A DNA stretch of 64,000 nucleotides, from the NCBI RefSeq assembly GCF_029945885.1, contig NZ_JAQSDK010000004.1, positions 265,372 through 329,371 of the forward strand. The letters are read 5' to 3'. The translations under genes were made by a program, and so were the position numbers. Within the stretch, counting starts at the first letter, position 1. Every line of letters begins with the position of its first letter. Below, one piece after another: positions 35,920 to 44,234 of the stretch. The notes beneath the pieces were generated by a model. The model did not search any database and was not told the origin of the DNA. It saw nothing but the letters and a program-made list of their open reading frames with translations. The stretch comes from Brevundimonas sp. (GTDB taxonomy: Bacteria; Pseudomonadota; Alphaproteobacteria; Caulobacterales; Caulobacteraceae).

Positions 35920-36936
35920 TCAGCCCCGAGGCATTCTTGCCCGCACCGCTTCCCAGCCCCCTCGTGCGGCGTCCCGGATTTCAGCGGTCGATGCAAATAG
36001 CTTTCTGTCTGTCAGCATCCTCGTCACGTTGATCTGCTTCACCGTGTAATGAGCCCACCAGATCGGATCCTTGAGGAACGCCGACATCTGACTCAGACCC
36101 TTGCCTTGGGCGCTCCCCCATCCGCCGGCATCCCGGAGTGCTCTGTCGATGTCGAGGTAGTCGATGCGGGAGGCGTGCTCATATGCACCGTGGAGGTGGA
36201 ACCCCTTCGGGTCCTGCTCCATGACGAACCAGAACTCGGGAGCATCCGCCTCGAACCTTCTCTTGAGGGTGTCCCGGACCTGGTTCTGAACGAAGCTCAC
36301 CGGCCCCCTTGATGACCTCAATGCCTTCGCTGATGCATCGTGACTGATGCGAAGGTTGATGGTCCGACCTCCCCTCTTCCCGGTCTCCACGGCCAGCGCC
36401 AACACCTTCAACGGCAGGGTCGTCTTCTCCCAGTGAGGTAGTTTGTATCCTGGGAGGGTTTTCTTGATTTCGGCCCCTACTGAACCCGCCGACATCGGCT
36501 GCCCATTCCGGTCCGCGATCCCAGTGATCTCAAGGTATCTCCGGTCGGCCTGGAGCATCCGCCGCTTCCCAGGGCTGGCAGATTTGGACGCTCCCTCTCC
36601 CTGCTCGGCAGCCCGATTGGCAGCTTTGGTGGCGAAGATTTGCGGGCTCGCCTTCAGCGCAGCCAGGTTCCAGTCCATGATTTTTTGCTTGAACGCGAGT
36701 TCGACCGCTCGCTCGGCATACTCCAGGGGATCTGCGATGCCGGTATCCATGGCGCGCTTGTAGGCTTCGTTGAAGGTGTCCCGGTTTTCGTCCGCTGAGA
36801 CCGCCTTCGCAGCCAGCTCCTTCCGGAGCCTCACATCCCATTCCGCCCGGAGGTCGGGGTCCTCCATCTCGAAGAGCGTATCCTCGATCCACTGCTCATC
36901 AGCGGGCGATAGAATGACATCAGGACGCTGGGACAC
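35920..36936 (-). CDS. HUH-like replication/relaxase protein
   Basis: A 338-residue protein. The C-terminal half has EFWFVMEQDPKGFHLHGAYEHAS, whose HLH (His247, His249) fits the metal-binding HUH motif of rolling-circle endonucleases. It is followed by WWAHYTVKQINV, where Tyr297 and Lys300 fit the YxxK catalytic motif. The N-terminal ~130 residues are helical and charged. HUH enzymes nick one DNA strand and start rolling-circle replication or transfer; here that could let the excised island copy itself. The start is GTG at 36936. It lies 13 bases after the serine recombinase gene on the same strand. The call is by motif only. Confidence 0.6.
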   Translation of the reverse strand: MSQRPDVILSPADEQWIEDTLFEMEDPDLRAEWDVRLRKELAAKAVSADENRDTFNEAYKRAMDTGIADPLEYAERAVELAFKQKIMDWNLAALKASPQIFATKAANRAAEQGEGASKSASPGKRRMLQADRRYLEITGIADRNGQPMSAGSVGAEIKKTLPGYKLPHWEKTTLPLKVLALAVETGKRGGRTINLRISHDASAKALRSSRGPVSFVQNQVRDTLKRRFEADAPEFWFVMEQDPKGFHLHGAYEHASRIDYLDIDRALRDAGGWGSAQGKGLSQMSAFLKDPIWWAHYTVKQINVTRMLTDRKLFASTAEIRDAARGGWEAVRARMPRG

Positions 36937-36949
36937 GCGCTACTCCGCA

Positions 36950-37522
36950 TCAGAGCGGAGCCGACTGTTCGGGGCCGACACTTCGAGACAGGCGGTAAAC
37001 CGTCGCCCTCCCGATCCCAAGCTCCTTCGCGACCCGTGTGGCACCTATCCCAGATTTCAGCAGTCGTTGAACCTCTGCCGCATCGATGGAAGCTGGGCGT
37101 CCCAGATAGCGGCCCGCAGCCTTCGCCTTTTCTATCCCCTCTCGCTGCCGCTCTCGTTTTAGGTCGTTCTCGAACTCGGCAACGGCAGCCAACATGTTCA
37201 GCATCAGCCTACCACCGGAGCTGGACGTATCGATCGCACCCTGCTGGATCGCCTTGAACTCGACCCTCTTGGCTATGAGGCGATCGACGATTTCCCGGAG
37301 GTCGGTCATGGACCGAGCCAGCCGGTCGAGTCTGGTGACCAGGAAGTCGTCGCCGTCCCGAACATAATCGAGGGCGAGCGCGAGCTGGGTGCGCCCGTGT
37401 TGGCTGGTGCCGCTGATCTTCTCCTCGAATATCTTGGTGCAGCCGGCAGCACGTAGCTGATCCACCTGGACCTCCAGTGATTGGCCGGTCGAACTGACCC
37501 GCGCGTATCCGATGGTCGCCAA
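36950..37522 (-). CDS. serine recombinase, resolvase/invertase family
   Basis: A 190-residue small serine recombinase. The catalytic serine is Ser10 in IGYARVSSTGQSLEVQ. The family arginines appear in LVTRLDRLARSMTDL, and the dimer helix region GGRLMLNMLAAVAEFENDLKRERQREGI is complete. The C-terminal DNA-binding domain is Hin-like (GRPASIDAAEVQRLLKSGIGATRVAKELGIGRATVYRLSR). It could resolve multimers of the circular island or invert a segment. Two dyads with the shared half-site CGAGAC lie 36-92 bases before its start and may be its recombination site. Confidence 0.92.
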   Translation of the reverse strand: MATIGYARVSSTGQSLEVQVDQLRAAGCTKIFEEKISGTSQHGRTQLALALDYVRDGDDFLVTRLDRLARSMTDLREIVDRLIAKRVEFKAIQQGAIDTSSSGGRLMLNMLAAVAEFENDLKRERQREGIEKAKAAGRYLGRPASIDAAEVQRLLKSGIGATRVAKELGIGRATVYRLSRSVGPEQSAPL

Positions 37523-37558
37523 GCGATGCTCCTGTCTTGTTTGGTTCTAGAGCATAGA

Positions 37559-37614
37559 CCGAGACCGTCTCGGAAGTCGGGCATTAACCCATACGAGACG
37601 CACTTTCCCGTCTC
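37559..37614. promoter_or_regulatory. two dyads before the recombinase gene, possible res site or operator
   Basis: The first dyad is CCGAGAC (37559-37565) C GTCTCGG (37567-37573). The second is GAGACG (37595-37600) N8 CGTCTC (37609-37614). Both share the half-site CGAGAC/GTCTCG. They lie between the divergent recombinase and ATPase genes, the usual place for a resolvase site that also regulates the recombinase. Confidence 0.5.
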
Positions 37615-37718
37615 ATGGCCGCGCCTCGCCGGGTATACCTAAATGGTCCACCACCATTCCTAGTCATCTGCTCGCTATCCCGCTAAGCTTCATGGCTAGA
37701 TTGACTGGAGTGACTTTA

Positions 37719-39206
37719 ATGACGCCTCTTGAGGTCCTGAAGGCATCTTCGTTTGGCCGCAGGACCGCCGAAGAAGAACACGACCACCTTCAGCAGTATT
37801 TCGTGGAAACTGAGCAGTGGACAAAGGTATTCTCCGGCGACGTTGACATTATTTACGGGCCAAAAGGGTCCGGCAAGAGCGCTATATACAGCCTGATCAT
37901 AAAGAACGAAGCTACGCTATTTGACCGTGGCGTGCTTATTGTTCCCGGGGAAAACCCTCAAGGCGCCCCCGCATTTCAACATCTTCGCGACGACACTCCA
38001 GACGGTGAGTTTGAGTTCGTAAGTCTATGGAAGCTTTACGTCCTGACCCTCTGCGGTCAGTCGATTAAAAGTTACGGCTTCAAGTCGAAAAAAGCGCAAC
38101 AGGTTGTGCAAGCACTCGAAGATGCGGGGCTGCTCCCGACCCATTTTACGCTTTCTAAGATAGTTAAATACGTTCTCGAATACGTTCGGCAGAACTCAAG
38201 CGTAGAGGCCGTAGAAAACTCGATGCAGTTCGACCCCGTGACCGGCACCCCAGTCGGGGTGGCAAACAAGATTTATCTGAGAGAGCCAAGTTCGATCCAG
38301 GCGAAGCTCGGAGCGGTGTCTATCGATGAGCTTTATCAGGTCGCTAATGACGCACTGAAGGAAGAGGGCATTCAGATCTGGATCGTTCTGGATCGACTCG
38401 ACGTGGCCTTCACGGACAAGCCCACCCTCGAGGATGAGGCCCTCAAGGCGCTCTTCAAGTTTTATCTCGACACCAAGGGAAGCTCACAGATCCGGCCGAA
38501 GATTTTCCTGCGAACGGACATCTGGCAGTCGATCACGAAGCAGGGTTTTCGGGAGGCGAGCCATATCGAGCGTTCAAAAACGATCACCTGGAAGGAGGCC
38601 GACCTCATCAACCTCGTTGTCCGTCGGCTTCTCTCCAATCAGGCGATTTGCGAATATTATAATGCCGACAAAGCAGCCATTTTGTCTGACTTCAAGAAGC
38701 AGACCGATTTCATCTATCGCGTCTTCCCCGATCAAGTGGACTCGGGCGGCAATAAACCAAGCACAATGACCTGGATATTGTCGCGAACTGCCGACGGAAC
38801 GAAAGAGTCGGCCCCACGAGAGGTAATACACCTATTGAACGAACTCCGGGAGGAGCAAATATCCCGGCTTGAGCGTGGTGAAAGTTTCCCTCAGGGCGAA
38901 CGTTTGTTCGAGCAGGTTACATTCAAGGAAGCTCTTCCTGCAGTTTCTAAAGTTAGACTAGAGCAGACCATTTTTGCTGAGTTTCCAGATGAGAGACCAT
39001 TCGTAGAGGCTCTGACAGAGCAGAAGGCAACCCATACTACGCCCACCTTGGCGAAGCTTTGGTCCGTCGAAGAGGCGGAGGCTTCGAAGATCGTGGGCCG
39101 ATTGCTGGAGATCGGCGTGCTTGAGAAGCAGGGAGCCTTCTGGCGCGTGCCGTTTCTCTATCGTCCGGCTCTGTCATCCATTCAAGGAAGCGCCGACGAC
39201 GCCTGA
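37719..39206 (+). CDS. P-loop ATPase, Sll1717 family
   Basis: A 495-residue ATPase. After the N-terminal segment SSFGRRTAEEEHDHLQQYFVETEQW, Walker A is GPKGSGKS (residues 47-54). The Walker B-like strand IWIVLDRLD is at about 220-228, and IFLRTDIW a little further on. This matches the Sll1717-type P-loop proteins, which are frequent in defence islands but of unproven function. The C-terminal ~100 residues resemble a winged helix. A/T content is clearly higher than in neighbouring genes. ATG 37719 is preferred over 37692 because GGAG lies nine bases upstream. It stands alone, divergent from the recombinase and convergent with the integrase. Confidence 0.82.
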   Translation: MTPLEVLKASSFGRRTAEEEHDHLQQYFVETEQWTKVFSGDVDIIYGPKGSGKSAIYSLIIKNEATLFDRGVLIVPGENPQGAPAFQHLRDDTPDGEFEFVSLWKLYVLTLCGQSIKSYGFKSKKAQQVVQALEDAGLLPTHFTLSKIVKYVLEYVRQNSSVEAVENSMQFDPVTGTPVGVANKIYLREPSSIQAKLGAVSIDELYQVANDALKEEGIQIWIVLDRLDVAFTDKPTLEDEALKALFKFYLDTKGSSQIRPKIFLRTDIWQSITKQGFREASHIERSKTITWKEADLINLVVRRLLSNQAICEYYNADKAAILSDFKKQTDFIYRVFPDQVDSGGNKPSTMTWILSRTADGTKESAPREVIHLLNELREEQISRLERGESFPQGERLFEQVTFKEALPAVSKVRLEQTIFAEFPDERPFVEALTEQKATHTTPTLAKLWSVEEAEASKIVGRLLEIGVLEKQGAFWRVPFLYRPALSSIQGSADDA

Positions 39207-39296
39207 GTAGTGCGCCGCGACGAATGAGAACCATGGTGGTTAATCTGGGCAACTGTCTGCTGAGGCGCAACAGCGCCACCAAATGTGCGTCCAATC

Positions 39297-41141
39297 TCAC
39301 TCGGCTTGGCGCGCGGAGTTCCGCAGATGCCCCAGCTCAACACCCTGGTAAACGATACGCCCGATCTCCCCCGCCAGCATCCTGAGCTGGCCCGTCCGCT
39401 TGATGGGGTCGTCCGGAATATTCTGGGTGTAGATTTGCACGCTGCTCTTCAGATCGCGCCCCGTGAGACGGCGTCGAACTTCGTCAGACGGTATTGTTGC
39501 CACCGCCTCCTGTTCGAATGTGTTCCTGAAGCATTTAATCGATCCGCCATCGGCCTTGGCGTCCGCGTCCGCCAGGATCGTCCGGTTGAAATGCCGCATG
39601 ATGGGGCTGTTCGACAGTGCTTTTTTCTGTCGGGTGCCGGTGATCGTCTCGTTGAAATACTGCTGGATCGCGAGCGAGAAAAACTGACCTTCTGAGCGGA
39701 CCAGCTGCGCATTCGCGAACTCCATAAAGCCCATCGAGATGAGCTTCGGGTGAACAGGCACCATGCGCTTCGACTGGAGGTTTTTGAGCCTGCGCGTCTC
39801 GCTTGGGCGGAAAATGAAATGCGGAAACTCATGATCGACAATGACGTCATCGACCTGAAGGCCTACTACCTCGGATGACCTCGCTCCGGTGAACAGCAGC
39901 AACAACGGGATCCAGAACCGATCGTCGCGCACCTTCACCGGCCCGGGTTTCTGGATCCCCTTTGGCAGTAGCCCTTCGCTGCAGCCCGCGAACAGGGGCT
40001 GACGGAAAATCCGGTTGAGTTCATCCGTAGAAAACGCGCGGCCCGTGTCCTCCTCGGGGGGAACAATCGCACGGACCCCGGCGGCGGGAGAAGCGACTAT
40101 GTCGGTTCGGCGTTCGGCGAAATCGAGCACAGTTCTCAAGCCCGACAAATGCTTATTGACAGTTTTCGGGCTGAGCGTCGCCGCGACGAGGTCGCCGCTG
40201 GCCAGCGCCTGGATCTGCTTTTTGGCCGATAGGTTTCGCCACTTCGCGGTCAAAGCATTGACGTCCGGCAACTTGAGCAGCTCGTCGTTAAATATCCAGA
40301 TGTGCCGTTTCGTGATCGCGCCGATTGGCAAGTCTCCAACCAGGTCGCCGAACAGCCTGACGGCGCGATCCTTGCCAGACAGCATGCGCTCGCCTCTAGC
40401 CGCCTTCGTCTGGCGAAGCGCAGGCATATAGACTTGGTTGAAATAGTCGCTCAGCGTCATAGCCGAGTTGTCGTCCGGGTGGACAAGGATCGAAGCGGGT
40501 GCGCGCGAGCTGAGCGTAGCCGGAGGTGCAGTCGGTTGCCTTCCACATGCGATGTCGTTGATTGCGATCTGGGCTTCGACCAACGTGGAGGCGCAACGGT
40601 CAACGACGGCGAGAAAAGCGGGCGAGTCGCCCGGCGTCATGCCTAAGTCCGAAAAGTAGCGCTCTGCCGCCCAGCTAGCGACAGCTCTGCGTTCAGCCGG
40701 ATCGTCGGACAGCAGCGCGCCTGCCCATGTGTTTCGCGCAGCCGCTGACCGTTCACGGCTGGCTTCTGCGCGCTGCGGTGTATTGGTCTTCAGCGCATCA
40801 CGAGCCAAGGTGCCTGATTGGCTCTCCCATTGCCGTAGTTCGTTGTCGAAGAGGGACGCCAGGTAGCCGTCCAGGTCGGGGGCAGCCTGCGCCGCTCTGA
40901 CCGCCGCAATGTCTCCACGAAGTTTCACCCGCAGCACGTCTGCTTTGGCGTTGCCAAGTCGCACATCGGACGTGCCCAAGGACCGGATGACGTAGGGCTT
41001 GCCGCCGCTGGCTGCGCCCGTGAAGGCTGGGGCGACATCAACTGGCAGCGGGAAACGGAGCTCAAGCATGCCGCCTGATCGGCGCTGAACGTTTTCTCCC
41101 AAACGTTCATTTCCTGGACTTCTTTTTCGTCCCACGCGCAC
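39297..41141 (-). CDS. tyrosine-type site-specific integrase
   Basis: A 614-residue recombinase. The catalytic domain is C-terminal: the first Arg is in LLLLFTGARSSEVVGLQVDDV, the second Arg lies in IKCFRNTFEQEAV (the usual HxLRHTF box, with the first His replaced), and the nucleophile is the Tyr in SSVQIYTQNIP. An N-terminal DUF6538-like and SAM-like core-binding region precedes it. It should integrate and excise the island at the tRNA-Arg 3' end. The start used is GTG 41141; an ATG at 41069 (MLELRFPLPV) also fits. It reads inward from the right end of the island. Confidence 0.92.
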   Translation of the reverse strand: MRVGRKRSPGNERLGENVQRRSGGMLELRFPLPVDVAPAFTGAASGGKPYVIRSLGTSDVRLGNAKADVLRVKLRGDIAAVRAAQAAPDLDGYLASLFDNELRQWESQSGTLARDALKTNTPQRAEASRERSAAARNTWAGALLSDDPAERRAVASWAAERYFSDLGMTPGDSPAFLAVVDRCASTLVEAQIAINDIACGRQPTAPPATLSSRAPASILVHPDDNSAMTLSDYFNQVYMPALRQTKAARGERMLSGKDRAVRLFGDLVGDLPIGAITKRHIWIFNDELLKLPDVNALTAKWRNLSAKKQIQALASGDLVAATLSPKTVNKHLSGLRTVLDFAERRTDIVASPAAGVRAIVPPEEDTGRAFSTDELNRIFRQPLFAGCSEGLLPKGIQKPGPVKVRDDRFWIPLLLLFTGARSSEVVGLQVDDVIVDHEFPHFIFRPSETRRLKNLQSKRMVPVHPKLISMGFMEFANAQLVRSEGQFFSLAIQQYFNETITGTRQKKALSNSPIMRHFNRTILADADAKADGGSIKCFRNTFEQEAVATIPSDEVRRRLTGRDLKSSVQIYTQNIPDDPIKRTGQLRMLAGEIGRIVYQGVELGHLRNSARQAE

Positions 41142-41199
41142 CCGTTTCGATCAAACACAACCCGATTTACAACGTCCATAGCAGCAATCGAGAACGTAA

Positions 41200-41258
41200 G
41201 TGTCGGCTTATTATTGGTTTTCTTTCAAACCAGTGGGTTATAATCCCAGTTCCGACAC
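41200..41258. other. tRNA-like nested hairpins beside the right attachment site
   Basis: Outer arms GTGTCGG (41200-41206) and CCGACAC (41252-41258) form a perfect 7-bp stem. They enclose two hairpins: TGGTTT/AAACCA (41215-41232, loop TCTTTC) and TGGG/CCCA (41234-41248, loop TTATAAT). The layout imitates acceptor, anticodon and T-arms of a tRNA without a D-arm. It ends 10 bases before the right attachment repeat. Confidence 0.45.
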
Positions 41259-41268
41259 AGATGGCTTC

Positions 41269-41289
41269 ATCGTTCCGGGCGCGCCATTT
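41269..41289 (+). repeat. attachment site, right
   Basis: Identical over 21 bases to 27154-27174 in the same orientation. It marks the right end of the island; chromosomal DNA resumes at 41290. Confidence 0.9.
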
Positions 41290-41418
41290 CTTTCCCCAAA
41301 TTGTTGCCAGTTGAAGCATTGGCCTGCGGCGGAGGCCGGCCGGTCAGCTGGCGCATTACGCATATCGACTGGGCGTCGCGCGCCGCCGGCTGACGCCGGT
41401 GCAGGGTTTGCGGGCGAC

Positions 41419-41694
41419 CTAACGGCCGGCTCGACCAAGCAGTTCAATCAGTTCCTCGGCCTTGGCGCGCCGGTCGAGGGGGTCGTCGCCCGTCATGGCC
41501 CCCATCACGCAATGATCCAGGTGGTCCTTGAGGACCTCGGTCTCGACCCTGTGCAAGGCGGCGCGGACTGCCTGGAGTTGCGTGAGCAGATCGATGCAAT
41601 AGCGATCCTCCTCAATCATGCGGGCGATGCCTCGCACCTGTCCCTCGATACGGTTCAGGCGGTTGATCAGCCTGGGTTTCGTTTCGGTCTGCAT
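41419..41694 (-). CDS. CsoR/FrmR-family metal-sensing repressor
   Basis: A 91-residue DUF156-family repressor. It has the family opening MQTETKPRLINRLNRIEGQVRGIARMIEEDRYC. The Cu(I)-ligand pattern Cys33, His58, Cys62 (RYC...DHLDHC) has the same spacing (25 and 4) as CsoR Cys36-His61-Cys65, which favours copper over nickel or formaldehyde. It is divergent from the P-type ATPase gene, with two dyads in the shared promoter region; the obvious role is copper-released repression of that ATPase. An in-frame ATG at 41721 would add nine residues; the 41694 start is closer to typical members. Confidence 0.88.
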   Translation of the reverse strand: MQTETKPRLINRLNRIEGQVRGIARMIEEDRYCIDLLTQLQAVRAALHRVETEVLKDHLDHCVMGAMTGDDPLDRRAKAEELIELLGRAGR

Positions 41695-41721
41695 CCAATT
41701 CCCCGGTTTGATCGTTTCCAT

Positions 41722-41738
41722 ATACCCCGGACCGGTAT
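41722..41738. promoter_or_regulatory. operator-like dyad, repressor side
   Basis: An ATACC-N7-GGTAT dyad (41722-41726 and 41734-41738), next to the alternative start of the CsoR-like gene. It shares the TACC/GGTA arms of the stronger site at 41746-41764, so it is a likely second site for the same repressor. Confidence 0.45.
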
Positions 41739-41745
41739 CTTGCGC

Positions 41746-41764
41746 TATACCCCCTATGGGTATA
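41746..41764. promoter_or_regulatory. CsoR-type operator
   Basis: A perfect dyad TATACCC-N5-GGGTATA (19 bases, centre CCTAT) in the divergent promoter region, 31 bases before the ATPase start. A/T-flanked, G/C-tract palindromes of this form are the known binding sites of CsoR-family copper repressors. Confidence 0.7.
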
Positions 41765-41795
41765 TATCGTCATCAGGTCCAGCCAGGAGTCTGTC

Positions 41796-44150
41796 ATGTC
41801 AACGCCCGCACATTCGCGCCCGACCGGTCACGACTGCTGCTCAAACCTATCCGCCGCCGGGAGCGCCCAAGCCGTCGATCCCGTGTGCGGTGTGACCGTC
41901 GCCCCCGCGACCGCGACCCATCGCGCCACGCATGAGGGCGAGGAGCATTTCTTCTGCTCGGCCGGGTGCCGGACCAAATTCATCGCTGACCCGGATCGCT
42001 ATCTCGGTGCCCGGCCGGAGCCCGAGGCGGCGATCCCCGGCGCGATCTACACCTGTCCGATGCACCCGCAGATCCGCCAGGAGGGGCCGGGGTCGTGCCC
42101 GATCTGCGGCATGGCGCTGGAGCCGGAGACGGTCACCGCAGAAGCCCCGGTCAATCATGAGCTGATCGACTTCACCCGACGATTCTGGGTCGGTCTGGTC
42201 CTGACCCTGCCGGTCTTCGTGCTGGAGATGGGCGGCCATCTGTTTGACCTGCATCGGTGGATTCCGGGCCAGACCTCGAACTGGATCCAGTTCGGGCTGG
42301 CGACGCCGGTAGTGTTGTGGGTCGGCTGGCCGTTCTTCGAGCGGGGCTGGGCTTCGCTGCGCAACCGCAGCCTCAACATGTTCACCCTGATCTCGATCGG
42401 CATCGGCGCGGCCTGGATCTACAGCGTCGTCGCGGTGCTGTTCCCGAGCCTGTTTCCGGCAGCGGTGCGCGGCATGGACGGCAGCGTACCGGTCTATTTC
42501 GAGGCGGCGGCGGTCATCACCGTCCTGGTCCTGATCGGTCAGATTCTGGAGCTGAGGGCCCGCGAACAGACGTCCGGCGCGATCCGGGCCCTGCTGGACC
42601 TGACGCCCAAGACGGCGCGGCGGGTCCGCGACGACGGCACCGACGAGGACGTCTCGCTGGAGCAGGTAGGTGTCGGCGACCGGCTGCGCGTGCGGCCCGG
42701 TGAACAGGTGCCGGTCGACGGGGAAATCCTTGAGGGCCGGGTGTCGATCGACGAGTCGATGGTGACCGGTGAGTCCATGCCGGTGACGCGCGAGCCGGGC
42801 GGCGCGGTTGTGGGCGGCTCGCTGAACCGGACCGGGTCATTTGTGATGCGGGCCGACAAGGTCGGGGCAGGCACCCTGCTGTCGCGGATCGTCCAGATGG
42901 TGGCCCAGGCCCAGCGCAGCCGCGCGCCGATCCAGCGTCTGGCCGATGTCGTCTCGGGCTGGTTCGTGCCGACTGTGATCGCCGCAGCCGTTCTGGCCGC
43001 CGTCATCTGGGGCCTGGTCGGACCGGAGCCGCGGCTGACCTATGCGCTGATCGCCGCCGTGTCGGTGCTGATCATCGCCTGCCCCTGCGCGCTCGGGCTG
43101 GCCACGCCGATCTCGATCATGGTCGGGGTCGGGCGCGGGGCCCGGGCCGGGGTGCTGATCCGCAATGCCGAGGCTCTGGAGCGGTTCGAGAAGGTCGATA
43201 CCCTGGTGGTGGACAAGACCGGCACCCTGACCGAGGGCCGACCGTCGGTCACAGTGATCCAGCCCGTGGCCGGGTTGGAGGAGGCCGAGCTGCTGCAGCT
43301 GTCCGCCAGCCTCGAACGGGGCAGTGAACACCCGCTCGCCGACGCCATTGTCCAGGCGGCGAAGGCCCGGTCCCTGACCCTGTCCGAAGCCCGTGAGTTC
43401 GACAGCCCGGTCGGTCGCGGCGTCACCGGTCTGGTCGACGGCCGTCGGGTGGTGCTGGGCAACAGCCGTTATCTGGGCGAGCTGGCCATTGACGTCTCGG
43501 CGCTGGAAGCCGGGGCCGAGGCCCTGCGTCATGACGGGGCCACCGCCATCTTCGTCGCCGTCGACGGCCAGGCGGCCGGGGTGCTGGGCATCGCCGACCC
43601 GGTCAAGGCGACCACCGCCGACGCCATCATCGCGCTGAAGGCCGCCGGATTGCGGCTGGTGATGATGACCGGCGACAACCGCACCACGGCCGGGGCTGTG
43701 GCCCGGCGTCTGGGCATCGACGATGTGCGGGCCGAGGTTCTGCCGCAGGACAAGGCCAGCGTGGTCGAACAGCTGCGCGCCGAAGGCCGCGTCGTGGCCA
43801 TGGCGGGAGACGGGGTCAATGACGCCCCGGCCCTGGCCGCCGCCGATGTCGGCGTGGCCATGGGCGCGGGCTCGGATGTGGCCATCGAGAGCGCCGCCGT
43901 CACCCTGCTGAGCGGCGACCTGCAAGGCATTGTGCGGGCCCGGCACCTGTCGAAGGCGGTGATGGCCAATATCCGCCAGAACCTGCTGTTCGCCTTCGGC
44001 TACAATGCCCTGGGTATCCCGATCGCCGCCGGCCTGCTGTACCCGACCTTCGGCCTGCTGCTGTCCCCGGCCCTGGCGGCCCTGGCCATGTCGCTGTCGT
44101 CGGTCAGCGTGATCGGCAACGCCCTGAGGCTGCGGTCGGTCAAACTCTAG
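41796..44150 (+). CDS. copper-translocating P1B-type ATPase
   Basis: A 784-residue inner-membrane heavy-metal pump. N-terminal modules are a Cys-rich start (HDCCSN), a YHS domain (about residues 28-70, DPVCGVTV...FFCSAGC) and a heavy-metal-binding domain ([22 protein letters not shown], about 85-106). The pump core has the TM metal site CPC (about 428-430), the phosphorylation motif DKTGT (about 473), HP motif SEHPLADAI, and [10 protein letters not shown]. The pattern fits Cu(+)/Ag(+) export (P1B-1). Regulation is probably by the divergent CsoR-like repressor. There is no classical HMA domain, so the YHS and metal-binding modules probably take up the metal. Confidence 0.92.
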   Translation: MSTPAHSRPTGHDCCSNLSAAGSAQAVDPVCGVTVAPATATHRATHEGEEHFFCSAGCRTKFIADPDRYLGARPEPEAAIPGAIYTCPMHPQIRQEGPGSCPICGMALEPETVTAEAPVNHELIDFTRRFWVGLVLTLPVFVLEMGGHLFDLHRWIPGQTSNWIQFGLATPVVLWVGWPFFERGWASLRNRSLNMFTLISIGIGAAWIYSVVAVLFPSLFPAAVRGMDGSVPVYFEAAAVITVLVLIGQILELRAREQTSGAIRALLDLTPKTARRVRDDGTDEDVSLEQVGVGDRLRVRPGEQVPVDGEILEGRVSIDESMVTGESMPVTREPGGAVVGGSLNRTGSFVMRADKVGAGTLLSRIVQMVAQAQRSRAPIQRLADVVSGWFVPTVIAAAVLAAVIWGLVGPEPRLTYALIAAVSVLIIACPCALGLATPISIMVGVGRGARAGVLIRNAEALERFEKVDTLVVDKTGTLTEGRPSVTVIQPVAGLEEAELLQLSASLERGSEHPLADAIVQAAKARSLTLSEAREFDSPVGRGVTGLVDGRRVVLGNSRYLGELAIDVSALEAGAEALRHDGATAIFVAVDGQAAGVLGIADPVKATTADAIIALKAAGLRLVMMTGDNRTTAGAVARRLGIDDVRAEVLPQDKASVVEQLRAEGRVVAMAGDGVNDAPALAAADVGVAMGAGSDVAIESAAVTLLSGDLQGIVRARHLSKAVMANIRQNLLFAFGYNALGIPIAAGLLYPTFGLLLSPALAALAMSLSSVSVIGNALRLRSVKL

Positions 44151-44234
44151 GAGCGGCCGATTTTTCGCTCCGATGCTTCACCTTTGCGGTTTGGTCCGTG
44201 TTGCCCGATCATGGGCCATGGGAGGCAGGACGAA

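Larger units (their letters stand above)
27154..41289. mobile_element. tRNA-Arg-integrated genomic island, about 14.1 kb
   Basis: The island lies between two copies of a 21-base direct repeat, one being the 3' end of tRNA-Arg. Just inside the right copy is a large tyrosine integrase gene. Cargo in order: HTH regulator, a four-gene restriction-like operon, a C5 methyltransferase, an unrecognised gene, an HUH-like protein, a serine recombinase, a Sll1717-type ATPase and the integrase. Several genes (especially 37.7-39.2 kb and 27.3-27.9 kb) are visibly richer in A/T than the flanking genes, as expected for transferred DNA. The tRNA gene stays intact after insertion. Confidence 0.9.

Noticed and set aside
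41796..44150. Copper ATPase and its repressor as part of the island cargo
   Set aside because: They lie outside the right attachment repeat, and their base composition is that of the chromosome.
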